Below are positions 18,733 to 30,326 of a stretch of 35,437 nt of DNA, piece after piece. The notes beneath the pieces were generated by a model. That model ran no database searches. It had not been told where the DNA came from and worked only from the letters and a program-made list of their open reading frames with translations. The stretch's first letter is position 1. Every line of letters starts with the position of its first letter. The DNA is taken from positions 1-35,437 of the forward strand of contig SPJP01000028.1 of the NCBI GenBank assembly GCA_006844665.1, written 5' to 3'. Origin of the DNA: Paracoccaceae bacterium. GTDB taxonomy: Bacteria; Pseudomonadota; Alphaproteobacteria; Rhodobacterales; Rhodobacteraceae. Made by a program: the position numbers and the translations under genes.

Positions 18733-18763
18733 TGCGCCCCGCACCAGAAAGGAACGGGGCGCA
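18733..18763 (-). other. Intercistronic stem-loop between dctP and dctQ
   Basis: tgcgccccg / cggggcgca arms; on the minus strand followed by ATTTTCT. Confidence 0.6.
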
Positions 18764-18785
18764 AAATAAGCTTGTCTAGTTTAGA

Positions 18786-19760
18786 TTATTCTACGGCCTG
18801 GATGCGCGCGACAAGGTCGATCAGCTCAGGAGACGTGATGTATTTTTCATAGACAGGAACCATTGCGTCGATGAATGGCTGCTTGTCGATGTCTGTGATG
18901 ACCTCGGAACCTGCGTCACGCACCAGCTGCTCGGATGCTGCTTCACGTGCGATCCAACGCTCGCGCATCAGCGGAACAGAGTCTTTCGCGGCCTGACGAA
19001 CGATGGCCTGATCTTCCGCGCTCAGAGCCTCAAAAGAGGACTTCGCCATAACCAGAACTTCTGGAACGATCAGGTGCTGGTCCAATGTGTAGTACTTGGC
19101 AACTTCGTAATGGCCAGTGCTTTCGTAGGAAGGCCAGTTGTTTTCAGCACCGTCGATGACGCCAGTCTGGATGCCGGAGTACACTTCACCGAATGGCATA
19201 GGCGTCGCGTTCGCGCCCAGGGCCGCAACCATGTCAACGAACAGGTCAGACTGCTGAACGCGGAACTTCATGCCAGCCAGATCAGCCATGGATTCGATAG
19301 GCTTCTGAGAGTTGTAGAAGCTACGTGCGCCACTGTCGTAGAACGCCAGGCCGACAAGATCATGTGCAGAGAAGGATTCAAGGATCTCATCACCGATTTC
19401 ACCATCCATGACAGTGTTCATGTGCTCGACCGAACGGAAGATGTACGGCAGGGACGGAACCTGAGTTTCAGGAATGATGTTGTTGAATGGTCCAAGGCTT
19501 ACGCGGTTCATGTCGATCACACCGAACTGAGTCTGCTCGATTGTGTCTTTTTCTTCGCCAAGCTGCGCAGAGTGGAATACTTCGATGCAGAGACGGCCAT
19601 CGGTCCGCTCTTCCAGCATTTCACCCATCAGCTGAACCGCAACAACAGTTGGGTAACCTTCAGAATGTGTATCAGACGAACGCAGAGTTGTCTCACAGGC
19701 GAAAGACGCAGAAGCAAGTACAGTACCCGCCAGAAGCGCCGAAACGAAAGTTTTAGTCAT
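18786..19760 (-). CDS. TRAP transporter substrate-binding protein (DctP)
   Basis: Signal peptide [21 protein letters not shown]; ...[55 protein letters not shown] ribosome-binding site. Confidence 0.95.
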   Translation of the reverse strand: MTKTFVSALLAGTVLASASFACETTLRSSDTHSEGYPTVVAVQLMGEMLEERTDGRLCIEVFHSAQLGEEKDTIEQTQFGVIDMNRVSLGPFNNIIPETQVPSLPYIFRSVEHMNTVMDGEIGDEILESFSAHDLVGLAFYDSGARSFYNSQKPIESMADLAGMKFRVQQSDLFVDMVAALGANATPMPFGEVYSGIQTGVIDGAENNWPSYESTGHYEVAKYYTLDQHLIVPEVLVMAKSSFEALSAEDQAIVRQAAKDSVPLMRERWIAREAASEQLVRDAGSEVITDIDKQPFIDAMVPVYEKYITSPELIDLVARIQAVE

Positions 19761-19782
19761 GGTTTCCTCCCAGAAATGGCTC

Positions 19783-21189
19783 TCAGAGCCGATAAGCCTG
19801 CTTCGCAAGCCGGTAAGTAAGGTCATAAGCGACCTCGTTTGCCTCATCCTCAGCCAGCCGCCCCGTAGCGACCAGCCCAGCCAAAAATGAGCAATCCACC
19901 CTGCGCGCCACGTCGTGACGAGCAGGTATAGAACAGAATGCGCGGGTGTCATCATTGAACCCGACGGTGTTGTAGAAGCCGGCCGTTTCCGTCGCGGCCT
20001 CGCGGAACCGGAGCATGCCTTCCGCGCTGTCATGGAACCACCAAGGTGGGCCCAGCTTTAGGGCAGGATAGACACCTGCCAATGGGGCCAGCTCTCGGGA
20101 ATAGGTGCTCTCATCCAAGGTGAATAGGATGATGGTCAAATTGGGCTCTCGGCCGACGGCATTCAGCAATGGCTTTAGCGCCGACACGTAATCTGTGCGC
20201 GTTGGAATATCGTAACCTTTGTCCCGTCCGAACTGAGCCATGACATGATCATTGTGATTGCGCGAAGATCCCGGGTGGATTTGCAAAACCAGCCCGTCTT
20301 CCAGGCTCATCCGCGCCATTTCCGTCAGCATATGGCCGCGAAACCCGTCTGCTTCGTCCGGGGTGCAGATACCCGCCAGCGCCTTGGCAAATAGTTTCGC
20401 CGCATATTCCTGGGAATAATCTTCTGTCCGCGCTGTTGGATGACCGTGGTCCGAAGACGTGGCCCCAAAGCTTTTGAAAAAGGCACGGCGATTGCGGTGG
20501 GCGGCCAAATAGCCGGTCCATGTTGTAGCATCCTCGCCTGCCAGCGCGCCCATTTGTTCGACATTGGCGGCAAACCCATCGAAATCCGGGTCAACCACTG
20601 CGTCGGGTCGGTAGGCAGTGACCACCTTGCCAGACCAGCCGCTGTCTTTGATCATCTTGTGCCAGCGCAGATCGTCCAGCGCGCTTTCCGTGGTCGAGAT
20701 CGCTTCGATATTGAACTGCTCGAACAAAGCACGGGGCAAGAAGGCCTCTTGCGTCAGACAATCTGCAATTTTGTCATAAATCATATCGCCGGTTTCGGCG
20801 CTAAGTGGGGTTGTCACACCAAAGACGGTCTGCAGCGCGTGGTCCACCCAAATACGCGAAGGGGTGCCCCGGAACAGATGGTAATTGGCGGCAAACAGGT
20901 TCCAGATCTTTCGCGGATCCTGTTCTGTTTCGCCGCCATCAATCCGAGGAACGCCCATGGCTTCCAACGGAATGCCCTGGCTGTGCAACATCCGAAAAAC
21001 ATAGTGATCAGGGGTGACGAACAGCTCTGCCGGATTCGCGAATGCTTTGTTTTCAGCAAACCAGCGCGGGTCTGTATGGCCATGGGGGCTGATGATCGGC
21101 AAGTCGCAGACCGAACTATACAGCTGTCTGGCCAGGTCCCTCACGGTGGGTTCCACCGGAAAAAGCCGATCCTCGTTTAATAGTGCCAT
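19783..21189 (-). CDS. uxaC: Glucuronate isomerase
   Basis: [73 protein letters not shown]...; whole-length UxaC pattern. Confidence 0.96.
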   Translation of the reverse strand: MALLNEDRLFPVEPTVRDLARQLYSSVCDLPIISPHGHTDPRWFAENKAFANPAELFVTPDHYVFRMLHSQGIPLEAMGVPRIDGGETEQDPRKIWNLFAANYHLFRGTPSRIWVDHALQTVFGVTTPLSAETGDMIYDKIADCLTQEAFLPRALFEQFNIEAISTTESALDDLRWHKMIKDSGWSGKVVTAYRPDAVVDPDFDGFAANVEQMGALAGEDATTWTGYLAAHRNRRAFFKSFGATSSDHGHPTARTEDYSQEYAAKLFAKALAGICTPDEADGFRGHMLTEMARMSLEDGLVLQIHPGSSRNHNDHVMAQFGRDKGYDIPTRTDYVSALKPLLNAVGREPNLTIILFTLDESTYSRELAPLAGVYPALKLGPPWWFHDSAEGMLRFREAATETAGFYNTVGFNDDTRAFCSIPARHDVARRVDCSFLAGLVATGRLAEDEANEVAYDLTYRLAKQAYRL

Positions 21190-21236
21190 GCGGCCTCCCC
21201 TTTCCCCCTGCCAATGTCGACGACTCGCCGACCTGA

Positions 21237-21254
21237 CAACTAATAACCTAGATG
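21237..21254. promoter_or_regulatory. Candidate GntR(FCD) operator, copy 1
   Basis: CAACTAATAACCTAGATG: inverted-repeat arms CAACTA/TAGATG (one mismatch), repeated 34 bp downstream. Confidence 0.6.
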
Positions 21255-21270
21255 CCACCAAATACAATGT

Positions 21271-21288
21271 CAACTAATAACCTAGTTG
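21271..21288. promoter_or_regulatory. Candidate GntR(FCD) operator, copy 2
   Basis: CAACTAATAACCTAGTTG: perfect 6-bp arms CAACTA/TAGTTG. Confidence 0.65.
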
Positions 21289-21351
21289 CGAGACAATTCA
21301 GTTTGGCCTACACTGATCTGAACAAAACCAACCAACTGAGGGAGAGCTCTC

Positions 21352-22077
21352 GTGAACAATACCGTTCTGCGTCCAGGCAAAGACTTGCCACTTTCTCAGC
21401 TCAAGCCAATATCGCCCCCCACAGTGGCCGATCACGTTTTTACAGAGCTGCACACAAGCATCCTGTCCCTGGCCCTGCCCCCGCAAAGCAAAATCTCTGA
21501 AACCGAGGTTGCAAAGACGATGGGGGTGTCCCGGCAACCTGTGCGCGAAGCCTTCAAACGCCTTGCGAAACTTGGGTTCCTGGTGATCCGCCCCCAAAGC
21601 AGCACAACGGTTAGCCTGATCTCGGAAGAGGCAGTCATGCGGGCGCGATTCATTCGGATTGCGCTGGAAATTCAGACCTGCCGCACCGCCTGCGCAGAAA
21701 TGAACACGTCAGACGTCGCGGCGCTGAAATCATTGCTGGAACAACAGCGCCTTGCGGTGGCTGCCAATGACCCCATCGCCTTTCACACCCTGGACGATCA
21801 GTTCCACCGCGAAATCTGTATGCGGTCCGGGTTGGATTACGTCTGGGACCTGATTCACGAAAGCAAGGGCCATATGGATCGCATCAGGATGCTGTCTTTG
21901 ACCTCCAGCTCTCAGCGCATCGCGCTTGAGGAACACATCGTCCTGGTCAACGCGATCGAGGCAAAAGACGCCGACGCTGCGTCAGCCGCGATCAACGCCC
22001 ATCTTAGCCGGATCGTTGTTTTGATTGAGCAGATGAAAACTGAAAACCACGATTGGTTCACGGAAGAATCCCTATGA
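21352..22077 (+). CDS. GntR family transcriptional regulator, FCD-type (hexuronate regulator)
   Basis: wHTH PTVADHVFTELHTSILSLALPPQSKISETEVAKTMGVSRQPVREAFKRLAKLGFLVIRPQSSTTV and FCD domain; GTG start after GGGAGAG. Confidence 0.93.
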   Translation: MNNTVLRPGKDLPLSQLKPISPPTVADHVFTELHTSILSLALPPQSKISETEVAKTMGVSRQPVREAFKRLAKLGFLVIRPQSSTTVSLISEEAVMRARFIRIALEIQTCRTACAEMNTSDVAALKSLLEQQRLAVAANDPIAFHTLDDQFHREICMRSGLDYVWDLIHESKGHMDRIRMLSLTSSSQRIALEEHIVLVNAIEAKDADAASAAINAHLSRIVVLIEQMKTENHDWFTEESL

Positions 22078-22994
22078 CACGCATTGTTTCAATCGGTGAA
22101 GCGATGGTTGAAATGGCCCCAAATGGCCAGGCAGGCATGTTTCAACGGGGGTTTGCTGGCGACACAATGAACACCGCTTGGTATCTGCGAAAACTGCTGC
22201 CCGAAACGGATCAGGTCGACTATCTGACCGCCGTCGGCACAGACGCAATATCCGAGCAGATGCTTGGCTTTCTGTCCCAGGCCCAGATTGGCACCGATTG
22301 CGTTTTACGCAGGTCTGACCGGACTATTGGCCTTTATATGATCCAGCTTTCGAACGGCGAACGCAGCTTTAGCTATTGGCGCGGGCAAAGTGCTGCCCGC
22401 ACCCTTGCCGACGACCCCCAAGCGCTGGCCAAGGCGCTGACGGGGGCCGATATCGCCTTTTTCTCGGGCATTACCATCGCGATTCTGCCAGCACCCCAGC
22501 GCGCCGAATTGCTGCAGGTTCTAAAAGAGTTTCGCGCAAATGGTGGACAGGTTGTGTTCGATCCAAACTTGCGCCCGCGCCTGTGGGACAGCGGGGCGCA
22601 AATGACCGAAGCCGTTATGCAAGCAGCCCAAGTCAGCGATATGGTCTTGCCCTCGCACGAGGACGAGGCCGACTGGTTCGGCGATAAGGACACAGAACAC
22701 ACCGCCAAGCGCTACCAAAATGCAGGCGCGCGCACGGTCATTGTCAAGAACGGCGCCGATGCGATGCTGGCACTGCATGACGGCGTTATCAGCCACCACC
22801 CCAGTGTAAAAGCCGCACAAGTCGTTGATACCACTGCAGCAGGTGACAGCTTTAACGCTGGTTTTTTGGCGGCCCTGCAGGCCGGGCAATCATTGGACAG
22901 CGCCATCAAAGCAGGCGCAACTTTGGCCGTAAACGTCATCCAAGCGCGCGGCGCTTTGATCTGGCCTGTAGAAGAGACGCTTTTGGTTTCCTAA
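22074..22994 (+). CDS. kdgK: 2-dehydro-3-deoxygluconokinase (PfkB family)
   Basis: MTRIVSIGEAMVEMAPNGQ...GFAGDTMNTAWYLRKLL..., VDTTAAGDSFNAGFLAAL; ATGA overlap with the regulator gene. Confidence 0.93.
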   Translation: MTRIVSIGEAMVEMAPNGQAGMFQRGFAGDTMNTAWYLRKLLPETDQVDYLTAVGTDAISEQMLGFLSQAQIGTDCVLRRSDRTIGLYMIQLSNGERSFSYWRGQSAARTLADDPQALAKALTGADIAFFSGITIAILPAPQRAELLQVLKEFRANGGQVVFDPNLRPRLWDSGAQMTEAVMQAAQVSDMVLPSHEDEADWFGDKDTEHTAKRYQNAGARTVIVKNGADAMLALHDGVISHHPSVKAAQVVDTTAAGDSFNAGFLAALQAGQSLDSAIKAGATLAVNVIQARGALIWPVEETLLVS

Positions 22995-23049
22995 AATTGC
23001 CATCAGCTGGGACATAGATCACGGCTACCTTGCGTTCCCAACGGGCTTG

Positions 23050-24264
23050 TTAAAGCTCAAAAGCCTTTAGCCCGGGGATCAAGCCAGTGCTTGCGGGCAC
23101 CAATGGGATCAAACAAGCCTGCAGCGCGTGGTAGATGTCCGGCTTGCCACGGAAGGGCGAGGATGCGGCCATCGGATCACTTTGCGCCACGGGCCACCAA
23201 CCCAACTTTGGATCAATGAATTCCGCCGGGATCACGGCCCAAATTTCGCGGTACCAATGCTCGAACCTGTCCTCGCCCAACGTTGCACGAAGCGAAGCCG
23301 CAGCCGCCGACCCTTCGCAAGCAGGCCACCACAGACGTAAGGTTTGATCAGGCTGGTTTTCGAAATCCAGCGTATAATAGAAGCCGCCATTCGTGCCGTC
23401 CCAGCCCGTCTGGCAGGCCGTATCAAACAGGGCGGCCGCAGCATCAGGCATCCAATCAAGGCGCTTTTCGCCCAAGTGCCACAGCTGGATCAGCAACCGC
23501 GCCCATTCCAACGCATGGCCCGGCGTAGTCCCCGCAGGCCGGAACATTGGATCGCCCGCGTAGGTCAGATCCGGGGTCCAATTCTGATGGAAATGTTCGA
23601 TCACAACCCAGCCCGCATAGCGTGCATGACGGTTGATGATCAACTCTGATATCTGCTCGGCCATGGTCAAAAAGCGTTTGTCGCCAAAGGCTTCAAAGGC
23701 GGCCATCAGGGCCTCCACGCTGTGCATATTGGCGTTTTGGCCCCGGTAGTCAGACAGCGGCGTCCAATCAGCAGCGAACTCTTCACGCATCGCGCCAGTG
23801 GCATCATCCCAGAAATGTGCCTCGATCGCTTCCATCACCAGATCGCGCAGATGCCCCGCCGATGGATGGCCAATTTCATGGGCCGAGGCCGCAGCCAGCA
23901 GGACAAACGCATGGCCGTAAGCCAGTTTTTCGGGCCGAGTAACGCCAACCGGGGAAACGCCCCAGAAGAACCCGCCGTTGTCAGTGTCATGGTGCCGTTC
24001 GATCAGGAATTTCATGCCATGGTCCACGATCTGTGCGGCCCCAGGATGGCCCAACATATCGCCCGCGGCAAAGCAATGGATCATTCGGCAGGTGTAGAAC
24101 AGCTCTTGTTCCGGCTCGGCAATCGGGGTGCCATCATCGTCCAAGATATGGAAACCACCGGCAGGATCGACGGCGTTTCCGCCAAACAAATCCAACAGAT
24201 CACGCGCCTGATCCAACAGCCAACGACGATGATATGGGCGCTTTGCAAACGGAGTCTGGGTCAT
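23050..24264 (-). CDS. AGE family epimerase/isomerase (possible mannose isomerase)
   Basis: ATG 24264 (MTQTPFAKRPYHRRWLLDQARDLLDLFGGNAVDPAGGFHILDDDG); alpha/alpha-barrel AGE motifs (FMTRMIHCFA-like TCRMIHCFAAG, PAGTTPGHALEWARLL). Confidence 0.88.
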   Translation of the reverse strand: MTQTPFAKRPYHRRWLLDQARDLLDLFGGNAVDPAGGFHILDDDGTPIAEPEQELFYTCRMIHCFAAGDMLGHPGAAQIVDHGMKFLIERHHDTDNGGFFWGVSPVGVTRPEKLAYGHAFVLLAAASAHEIGHPSAGHLRDLVMEAIEAHFWDDATGAMREEFAADWTPLSDYRGQNANMHSVEALMAAFEAFGDKRFLTMAEQISELIINRHARYAGWVVIEHFHQNWTPDLTYAGDPMFRPAGTTPGHALEWARLLIQLWHLGEKRLDWMPDAAAALFDTACQTGWDGTNGGFYYTLDFENQPDQTLRLWWPACEGSAAAASLRATLGEDRFEHWYREIWAVIPAEFIDPKLGWWPVAQSDPMAASSPFRGKPDIYHALQACLIPLVPASTGLIPGLKAFEL

Positions 24265-24316
24265 TTTCAGTCCTTGTGTGCGCATGCAGAACGAATGCCG
24301 ACGCGACCTTATATTC

Positions 24317-25405
24317 TTAGGCGACTTGCGTGTCACCCTCGCGCAGGGCATGGCCGTTGGCATCAAATACATGGGCCCGCCCTGGTACAAGTGCGACCGA
24401 AACCTCGGCCCCAATCGCCAGGTCCGGCGCTCCGTCCACCTTGACGATGAACTCTTGCCCGCCGGTCAAAGTCATGTGGATCAAAGCGTTTTCGCCCAAA
24501 TGCTCGACCACCGATACGGTGCCGGTCAGTGGCCCTTTGCCCGAATCGACCAAGACCACATCTTCGGGACGTATGCCCAAGGTGCGGGCCCGTTCGGCCA
24601 TGGGTGTTTCCGCCTCGATCTCGGCCCCGCCATCCAGCTTTAGCACGATCTTGCCACCGCGATTTTCGGCGACCACATCCAGCATATTCATCGGCTGGTT
24701 GGCGATAAAACCCGCCACAAAGGTGTTCACTGGCTTGCCGTACAGCTCTAGCGGGGTGCCGACCTGTTCGATATTACCCTTGTTCAAAACCACAATCCGG
24801 TCCGCCAGGGTCATCGCTTCGGTCTGGTCATGGGTCACGTAAATCATCGTAGCACCCAGGGAATGGTGCAGATGGGCGATTTCCACCCGCGTCTGTCCCC
24901 GCAAAGACGCATCAAGATTAGACAAAGGTTCGTCAAACAAGAAAACTTTGGGATTGCGCACAATTGCGCGCCCGATGGCCACACGCTGGCGCTGGCCCCC
25001 GGACAGAGCCTTGGGGCGACGGTCCAGCAAAGGTTCGATCTGCAGAATCCGGGCCGCATCGCGCACTTGCTTTTCAATCTCGGCTTTAGGCGTGCGCGCC
25101 AGTTCCAGCCCAAAGGCCATGTTCTGGTAGACCGTCATATGCGGGTAAAGCGCATAGGATTGAAACACCATGGCAATCCCCCGGGACGAGGCCGCGACGT
25201 CATTAACCCGCGTCCCCCCGATCGAGATATCGCCCCGCGTGACATGCTCTAGCCCCGCGATCATCCGCAGCAGCGTAGACTTGCCACAGCCCGAAGGCCC
25301 CACGAACACGACCAGCTCCCCAGCCTTGATGTGCAAATCAATGCTGGGGATGACATTCACGGCGCCATAGTCTTTTGACACGCCAGACAGAAGAACGTCG
25401 CTCAT
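24317..25405 (-). CDS. Sugar ABC transporter ATP-binding protein (MalK/UgpC family)
   Basis: Walker [25 protein letters not shown] signature, DEPLSNLDA Walker B, C-terminal TOBE region. Confidence 0.95.
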   Translation of the reverse strand: MSDVLLSGVSKDYGAVNVIPSIDLHIKAGELVVFVGPSGCGKSTLLRMIAGLEHVTRGDISIGGTRVNDVAASSRGIAMVFQSYALYPHMTVYQNMAFGLELARTPKAEIEKQVRDAARILQIEPLLDRRPKALSGGQRQRVAIGRAIVRNPKVFLFDEPLSNLDASLRGQTRVEIAHLHHSLGATMIYVTHDQTEAMTLADRIVVLNKGNIEQVGTPLELYGKPVNTFVAGFIANQPMNMLDVVAENRGGKIVLKLDGGAEIEAETPMAERARTLGIRPEDVVLVDSGKGPLTGTVSVVEHLGENALIHMTLTGGQEFIVKVDGAPDLAIGAEVSVALVPGRAHVFDANGHALREGDTQVA

Positions 25406-25407
25406 GA

Positions 25408-28400
25408 TCAGGCTCCTTTAACTGTCAGGCGCAAAGTGGCCACTTCGAACGGGCGCAAGGACACGGACACAGAGTTGTCGCTCACGTCCAGTACCTGTTG
25501 TTCTTGTTCGACCATATTCACCAATGCGGCCTTTGCCACGGGCAATCCGAAACTAATCACCGCGTCAGCCCGCCGATTGGCCTTTTCAAACACCCGAACA
25601 ATGATGTCCTGGCCTTCCTCGGATTTCTTAACGGTTTCAATCGTCACGTTTGGCGCATCGACGCTGGCAAAGGAAAACGCATCAACCGCGCTGCCGTCCC
25701 CTGCCCCGACCAAGGCCAGCGGATTGTTGAACCGCTCGGCCAAATCGTGGACCGTGGCCACATCCCCATCATGCAAAGCCAAAGCGTAGCGCAAGTGATG
25801 TTCGCCCTGATCGGCCGTTGGATGGGGCCATTTCGGGCCGCGCATCAGGGTCAACCGCACCGCCTGCCCATGGGCGTCATAGGCGTATTTGCAATCATTG
25901 ATCAAAGCAGCGCCAAAATCCGGTTCCTGCATTGCCACCCAGCGGTGCATCGAGGCTTCGAACTGCGCCTTGTCCCAGCTGGTGTTGCGATGGGTGGCGC
26001 GTTTGACATGGCCGAACTGGATTTCCGACAGAATGTCCGTTGTGTTCAAATCAAACTCGAACCCTGTTTTCAGAACCGTATGCTGTTCGCGCCAGTCAAC
26101 ATAAGTGTCAAAATCGACCTGACGGGCACCTGCCGCCAGCGACACGATCTGCACCACTTTGGACGACTGATAGCTGCGTTCGATCCGCAGGGCAGCCCGG
26201 TGAGGACCTTCTTCGATCACTTCGATCTGGCAAGGCAGATCTGACAGTTTCCAGAACGTGGTTTCAAACGACATATCAATGTCCCACGCGTCCCAGTTCA
26301 CGGGCTTGTCTTCATATGCGATCAATTCGTTGGCCTTGGCGCCTGCAGGGATCAACTCTCGCTGGTGTTTTTTGTCCAGGACCGAGGTTATTTCACCCGC
26401 TGCATCAAAGCGAACAGCGATTAAATCGTTTTCCAACAGATCCGTTTGGACCTTCAAAGACGTATCCGCTGCCGCGGCTGCGCCTTTGGCAGCCCCGACC
26501 CATCCCAATGACGGAACCGGTGTGGCGCGGGAAACGAATTCTTCGCTGCCATCCGCGCGGCTGATCTTTTGGACGGGCGAGGCTGCGCCGTCCACAACCA
26601 AGGACGACCCGTCCCAGCCCGCGTCCAGCGCCACCAGATCCGCCCGGTTTTGCGAGGTAAAGTTCATCACCCGCATGCCGCCATCGCCAACGGCCCCATT
26701 GGCAGCCACGTGCCAGGATCCATCTTCTGCCGCCATGTCCGCAAACAACGCGTCATATTCTGCGTCTGAATCTGCATAAACCTCGGGTATCGAGGTGCCG
26801 GGCAGGATGTCATGGAACTGGTTCAACAGAACGGTCTTCCAATGGGCGTCCAAGCGGTCCGCAGGATAGCCCGCCCCTTTGGTCATCGCGACAGAGCCTA
26901 GGAATTCCAGTTCGCGCACTTTGCGTTCGGCGCGGCGGTTGTTGGCTTTGGTTTTACCGATGGTGGTCAAGGTGCCCCGGTGCAGTTCCAAATACAGCTC
27001 GCCATGCCAGGACGGGAATTTTTCTGGCGTGTCATTCATCGTCTGGCTAGAGCGTTCCAGGAATTTGCCCAAACCTTCCATCCGCACTTCGGGTGCGCCG
27101 GGGATGCCTTTGGCAAACCGCATCCCGGCTTGGACCATTTCCCGGGTCGGGCCACCGCCCCCGTCGCCATGCCCGTAACAGATCAAAACGTCCTCGCTGG
27201 CCGCTTTAGGTTCCTGACGCCGCCACGCGCCCATCACTTCGGTTGCGGTCAGTTCAGAGTTGTAGGTCGTGAAAATATCTTCGCTGTCATAGTCCTGGGT
27301 CGTGATCAGCCGCGCCTTGATCGGCGTGCCATCAATCCCGTGCCAGAAAAACGCATCAAACGGGAATTGGTTGGTATCGTTCCAGCTGATTTTCGAGGTG
27401 ATGAAATGCTCTAACCCGCAGCCTTCCAGGATTTGCGGCATGTTGGCGGAATAGCCGAACGTATCGGGCAGCCAAACGCAGGTGGGCGTCACGTCGAAAT
27501 TATCCTGGTGGAATTTGCGGCCGAACATGATCTGGCGGATCATGCTTTCACCAGACACGATATTGGCATCTGGTTCCAACCACATCGCGCCTTCAATCTC
27601 GAACTGGCCGGACTTGACCCGCGCTTGAATTCCGTCCCACAGTGCCGGGTAGTCTTCTTTCAGGTAATCAAACAGAACCGCTTGATTATACATGAAAATA
27701 TACTCGGGGAATTCTTCCATCAGCTTTAGAACAGTCGCAAAGCTGCGTCCCGATTTTTCGCGCGTATGCAGCACACGCCACAGCCAACCCACGTCAATAT
27801 GCGTATGCCCAACAGCCGTCACCACTGGGCGCGCTTCGGTGTCCTGCATCGAATAAATCTCGCCCGCGATTGCCTTGGCATCCGCGATTGATGCGGTCAG
27901 TTCTGCCCCAACACCGCGCCGGTCCATGACGTGCAAGGCTTGGTCGATCAGCGCCAAAACCCGGTGCCGGCGCGTATCGTTTTGCTGCAAACACACAGCA
28001 ATATCTAAAGGCGCTTTCAGGTCGAAATAGATGCTCTCAACCGCCTCATTTCGCAGATAGGCTTTGACATCCAGCCCAACCAAAAGACGGTCAAAGAAGG
28101 TGAAGGCGTCGATCAGAATGCGGTGACGATTGCCCGGAAACGCATCCCGCTCGATCACGATTTCGGTGTGGTTGCCGTCCAAGCCTTGGGCGATCTTGCC
28201 ATCCAGATAGACCAAGCCCTGCGGGTCCGTACCGCCCGGGCGGTCCACCCAGCTGGACGCGAATTTCAGCAAGAACACACCGCCTGCCGCCTCGGTCGGA
28301 ACCTCGATTTCGGCAGCGATCCAAGTGTTGGCCTGAGGTCGGCCCCAAACCGTCCGTTCGTCAAAAGCCGCCCAGCTGGACCAATCGGCAGCCATTGCGT

Positions 28401-28572
28401 CTTCCGCGGTCATCACGTCTTCGCAATAGTGCCAGTTCGCCGCAAAAGTCACGGGCAGCAGGATCTTTTCGCGTAGATCTTCGCACAAGCGCAGCAGCTT
28501 GCCTTCAAGCTTTTCATCGTCGCGCTTCAGGCCCAAACGGGCGGCAATCGGGTTTCTGTATACTTCACCCAT
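25408..28572 (-). CDS. Glycoside hydrolase family 38 alpha-mannosidase
   Basis: [85 protein letters not shown]. Confidence 0.95.
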   Translation of the reverse strand: MGEVYRNPIAARLGLKRDDEKLEGKLLRLCEDLREKILLPVTFAANWHYCEDVMTAEDAMAADWSSWAAFDERTVWGRPQANTWIAAEIEVPTEAAGGVFLLKFASSWVDRPGGTDPQGLVYLDGKIAQGLDGNHTEIVIERDAFPGNRHRILIDAFTFFDRLLVGLDVKAYLRNEAVESIYFDLKAPLDIAVCLQQNDTRRHRVLALIDQALHVMDRRGVGAELTASIADAKAIAGEIYSMQDTEARPVVTAVGHTHIDVGWLWRVLHTREKSGRSFATVLKLMEEFPEYIFMYNQAVLFDYLKEDYPALWDGIQARVKSGQFEIEGAMWLEPDANIVSGESMIRQIMFGRKFHQDNFDVTPTCVWLPDTFGYSANMPQILEGCGLEHFITSKISWNDTNQFPFDAFFWHGIDGTPIKARLITTQDYDSEDIFTTYNSELTATEVMGAWRRQEPKAASEDVLICYGHGDGGGGPTREMVQAGMRFAKGIPGAPEVRMEGLGKFLERSSQTMNDTPEKFPSWHGELYLELHRGTLTTIGKTKANNRRAERKVRELEFLGSVAMTKGAGYPADRLDAHWKTVLLNQFHDILPGTSIPEVYADSDAEYDALFADMAAEDGSWHVAANGAVGDGGMRVMNFTSQNRADLVALDAGWDGSSLVVDGAASPVQKISRADGSEEFVSRATPVPSLGWVGAAKGAAAAADTSLKVQTDLLENDLIAVRFDAAGEITSVLDKKHQRELIPAGAKANELIAYEDKPVNWDAWDIDMSFETTFWKLSDLPCQIEVIEEGPHRAALRIERSYQSSKVVQIVSLAAGARQVDFDTYVDWREQHTVLKTGFEFDLNTTDILSEIQFGHVKRATHRNTSWDKAQFEASMHRWVAMQEPDFGAALINDCKYAYDAHGQAVRLTLMRGPKWPHPTADQGEHHLRYALALHDGDVATVHDLAERFNNPLALVGAGDGSAVDAFSFASVDAPNVTIETVKKSEEGQDIIVRVFEKANRRADAVISFGLPVAKAALVNMVEQEQQVLDVSDNSVSVSLRPFEVATLRLTVKGA

Positions 28573-28593
28573 GGGTCGTCTCCTGTATTGGGG

Positions 28594-29403
28594 TCATCCT
28601 TTGACGCCCACCCCGGCAAAACCGGTGTTCATGTTGCGACGCAGCAAAAAGTAGACCGCAATGGCCGGCGCTGCGTAGAGAATTGAATATGCTGCCAAAA
28701 ACCCGTAATCGATGGCGCCTTGCTGGCCGAACGCCGCGTATAGGCCGACCGACATCGGGAATCCGGATTCGGCGCGGGAAAACAGCAAAGGCAGCAAAAA
28801 TTCGTTCCAAGCCGTCGTGAAGGTAAAGAACCAAACCACCGCCAAACCCGGCCGCGACAAGGGCAGAACAATCCGACCCACGATCTGAAACAGGCTGGCC
28901 CCTTCCACATGGGCGGCCTCTTCCAGCTCGATCGGGACGGTGTCGAAAAAGTTCTTTAGCAGCAGCAAGGCAAACGGCAGGTTCAAGATCGACAGGGCCA
29001 GGATCACGCCAAGATGGTTCAACAATCCGGTCTTTTGCGCGCTGAAAAAGATCGGGATCATCAGGCCGGTCGAGGGCATCATGCGCAGCAAAACCAGCCC
29101 CCATAGCATGGCATCCCGGCCTGGAATGCGGATGCGCGACAACGGATACGCCGCCCCGGCGGCCACCGCCACAGTCAGGGTCGCCGTGCCAAAGGCGATC
29201 ACCAGGGAATTCCACATCTGCAACCCAGAGCTGCCTGACAGCGCCCGGCCGAAATTGCCGACACCAGGGTCCTGTGGCAGGCGTAGAATGCCGACGGCCG
29301 AGGTGTCGAACGCGTTGGACAACAGCCAGGCAAACGGGCTGACCCAAATTACAGCGACAAAGCACAAAGCCAGTGCAAGCGAACGAGAGGGGCGTTCATC
29401 CAT
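28594..29403 (-). CDS. Carbohydrate ABC transporter permease (MalG-like)
   Basis: 6-TM ORF with EAAHVEGASLFQIVGRIVLPLSRPGLAVV (EAA loop). Confidence 0.95.
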   Translation of the reverse strand: MDERPSRSLALALCFVAVIWVSPFAWLLSNAFDTSAVGILRLPQDPGVGNFGRALSGSSGLQMWNSLVIAFGTATLTVAVAAGAAYPLSRIRIPGRDAMLWGLVLLRMMPSTGLMIPIFFSAQKTGLLNHLGVILALSILNLPFALLLLKNFFDTVPIELEEAAHVEGASLFQIVGRIVLPLSRPGLAVVWFFTFTTAWNEFLLPLLFSRAESGFPMSVGLYAAFGQQGAIDYGFLAAYSILYAAPAIAVYFLLRRNMNTGFAGVGVKG

Positions 29404-30299
29404 TATTCTGGCTCCTTCAACAGGCGGACATAGAACACAGCCAACAACCCAACCACGAGCAACATGGCCACCGAAATCGCCGATCCATAGCCAAGTTTGC
29501 CGATCTTAAAGCTTTGCTCGTACATAAAGATCGACAGCACTTTGGTCTGACGCCCCGGCCCGCCCCCGGTCATCGCGTAGACCAGCGGGAAGTAGGTGAA
29601 GGTCCAGATTGTGATGAACAACGTGTTGGTCCCGATATGGGATTTGATCATCGGCAAAGTCACCCGACGGGTGCGCTGCCACCAAGTCGCGCCATCGACT
29701 TGCGCGGCCTCGATCACGTCACGGGGCACAGAATCAAGTGCTGCCGAAAACAGCAGATAAGACCAAGCCGTCCCCTTCCAAACATTCGCCACAACGACGA
29801 CTGGAAACGCAAATTCGTTCAGGAAATTGACGGAATCGAACCCAAGTGGGCCCAAGACAACGCTGTTGATCAGCCCGTTTTCAGCCGTGGTGGCCGACCA
29901 TAGAAAGGCCGCGACGATATCGGGCAGCAACCAGCCCAACATAATGGCGACCTCGATGAAACCGCGCAAAGGCCCGCGCAAAGCGCGCATGACCGAAGCC
30001 AACAAAAAGCCCAACAGGGATTGCCCAACGATCGCCGAAAAGAAAGTGAAGGAAACAGTGACCCAGAGCGATTCCATGAACCCACGCCGGGTAAACAGAC
30101 GCTCGTAATTGTCAAAGCCAATCCAGCTCCAATTGACGGACTTCGCACCGACTAGGCTTAGATCGGTAAAGCTGAACGTAACCACCCAAACGGTGAAAAA
30201 GATCAAGGCACCGACAAACAGAACGGCAGGGATAGAGGCCAGAATGACCAAACCAAACCCGCCGCTTAGCCAGGGTTTTGTGTCGTTTCGAAGGGACAA
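29403..30299 (-). CDS. Carbohydrate ABC transporter permease (MalF-like)
   Basis: EAAQVDGATWWQRTRRVTLPMI (EAA loop). The ORF track starts at a GTG at 30344 inside a stem-loop; TTG 30299 after AGGAG is the more likely start. Confidence 0.9.
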   Translation of the reverse strand: MSLRNDTKPWLSGGFGLVILASIPAVLFVGALIFFTVWVVTFSFTDLSLVGAKSVNWSWIGFDNYERLFTRRGFMESLWVTVSFTFFSAIVGQSLLGFLLASVMRALRGPLRGFIEVAIMLGWLLPDIVAAFLWSATTAENGLINSVVLGPLGFDSVNFLNEFAFPVVVVANVWKGTAWSYLLFSAALDSVPRDVIEAAQVDGATWWQRTRRVTLPMIKSHIGTNTLFITIWTFTYFPLVYAMTGGGPGRQTKVLSIFMYEQSFKIGKLGYGSAISVAMLLVVGLLAVFYVRLLKEPE

Positions 30300-30326
30300 G
30301 GGGATGCTCCTGGTTGGCAGAAGGGA

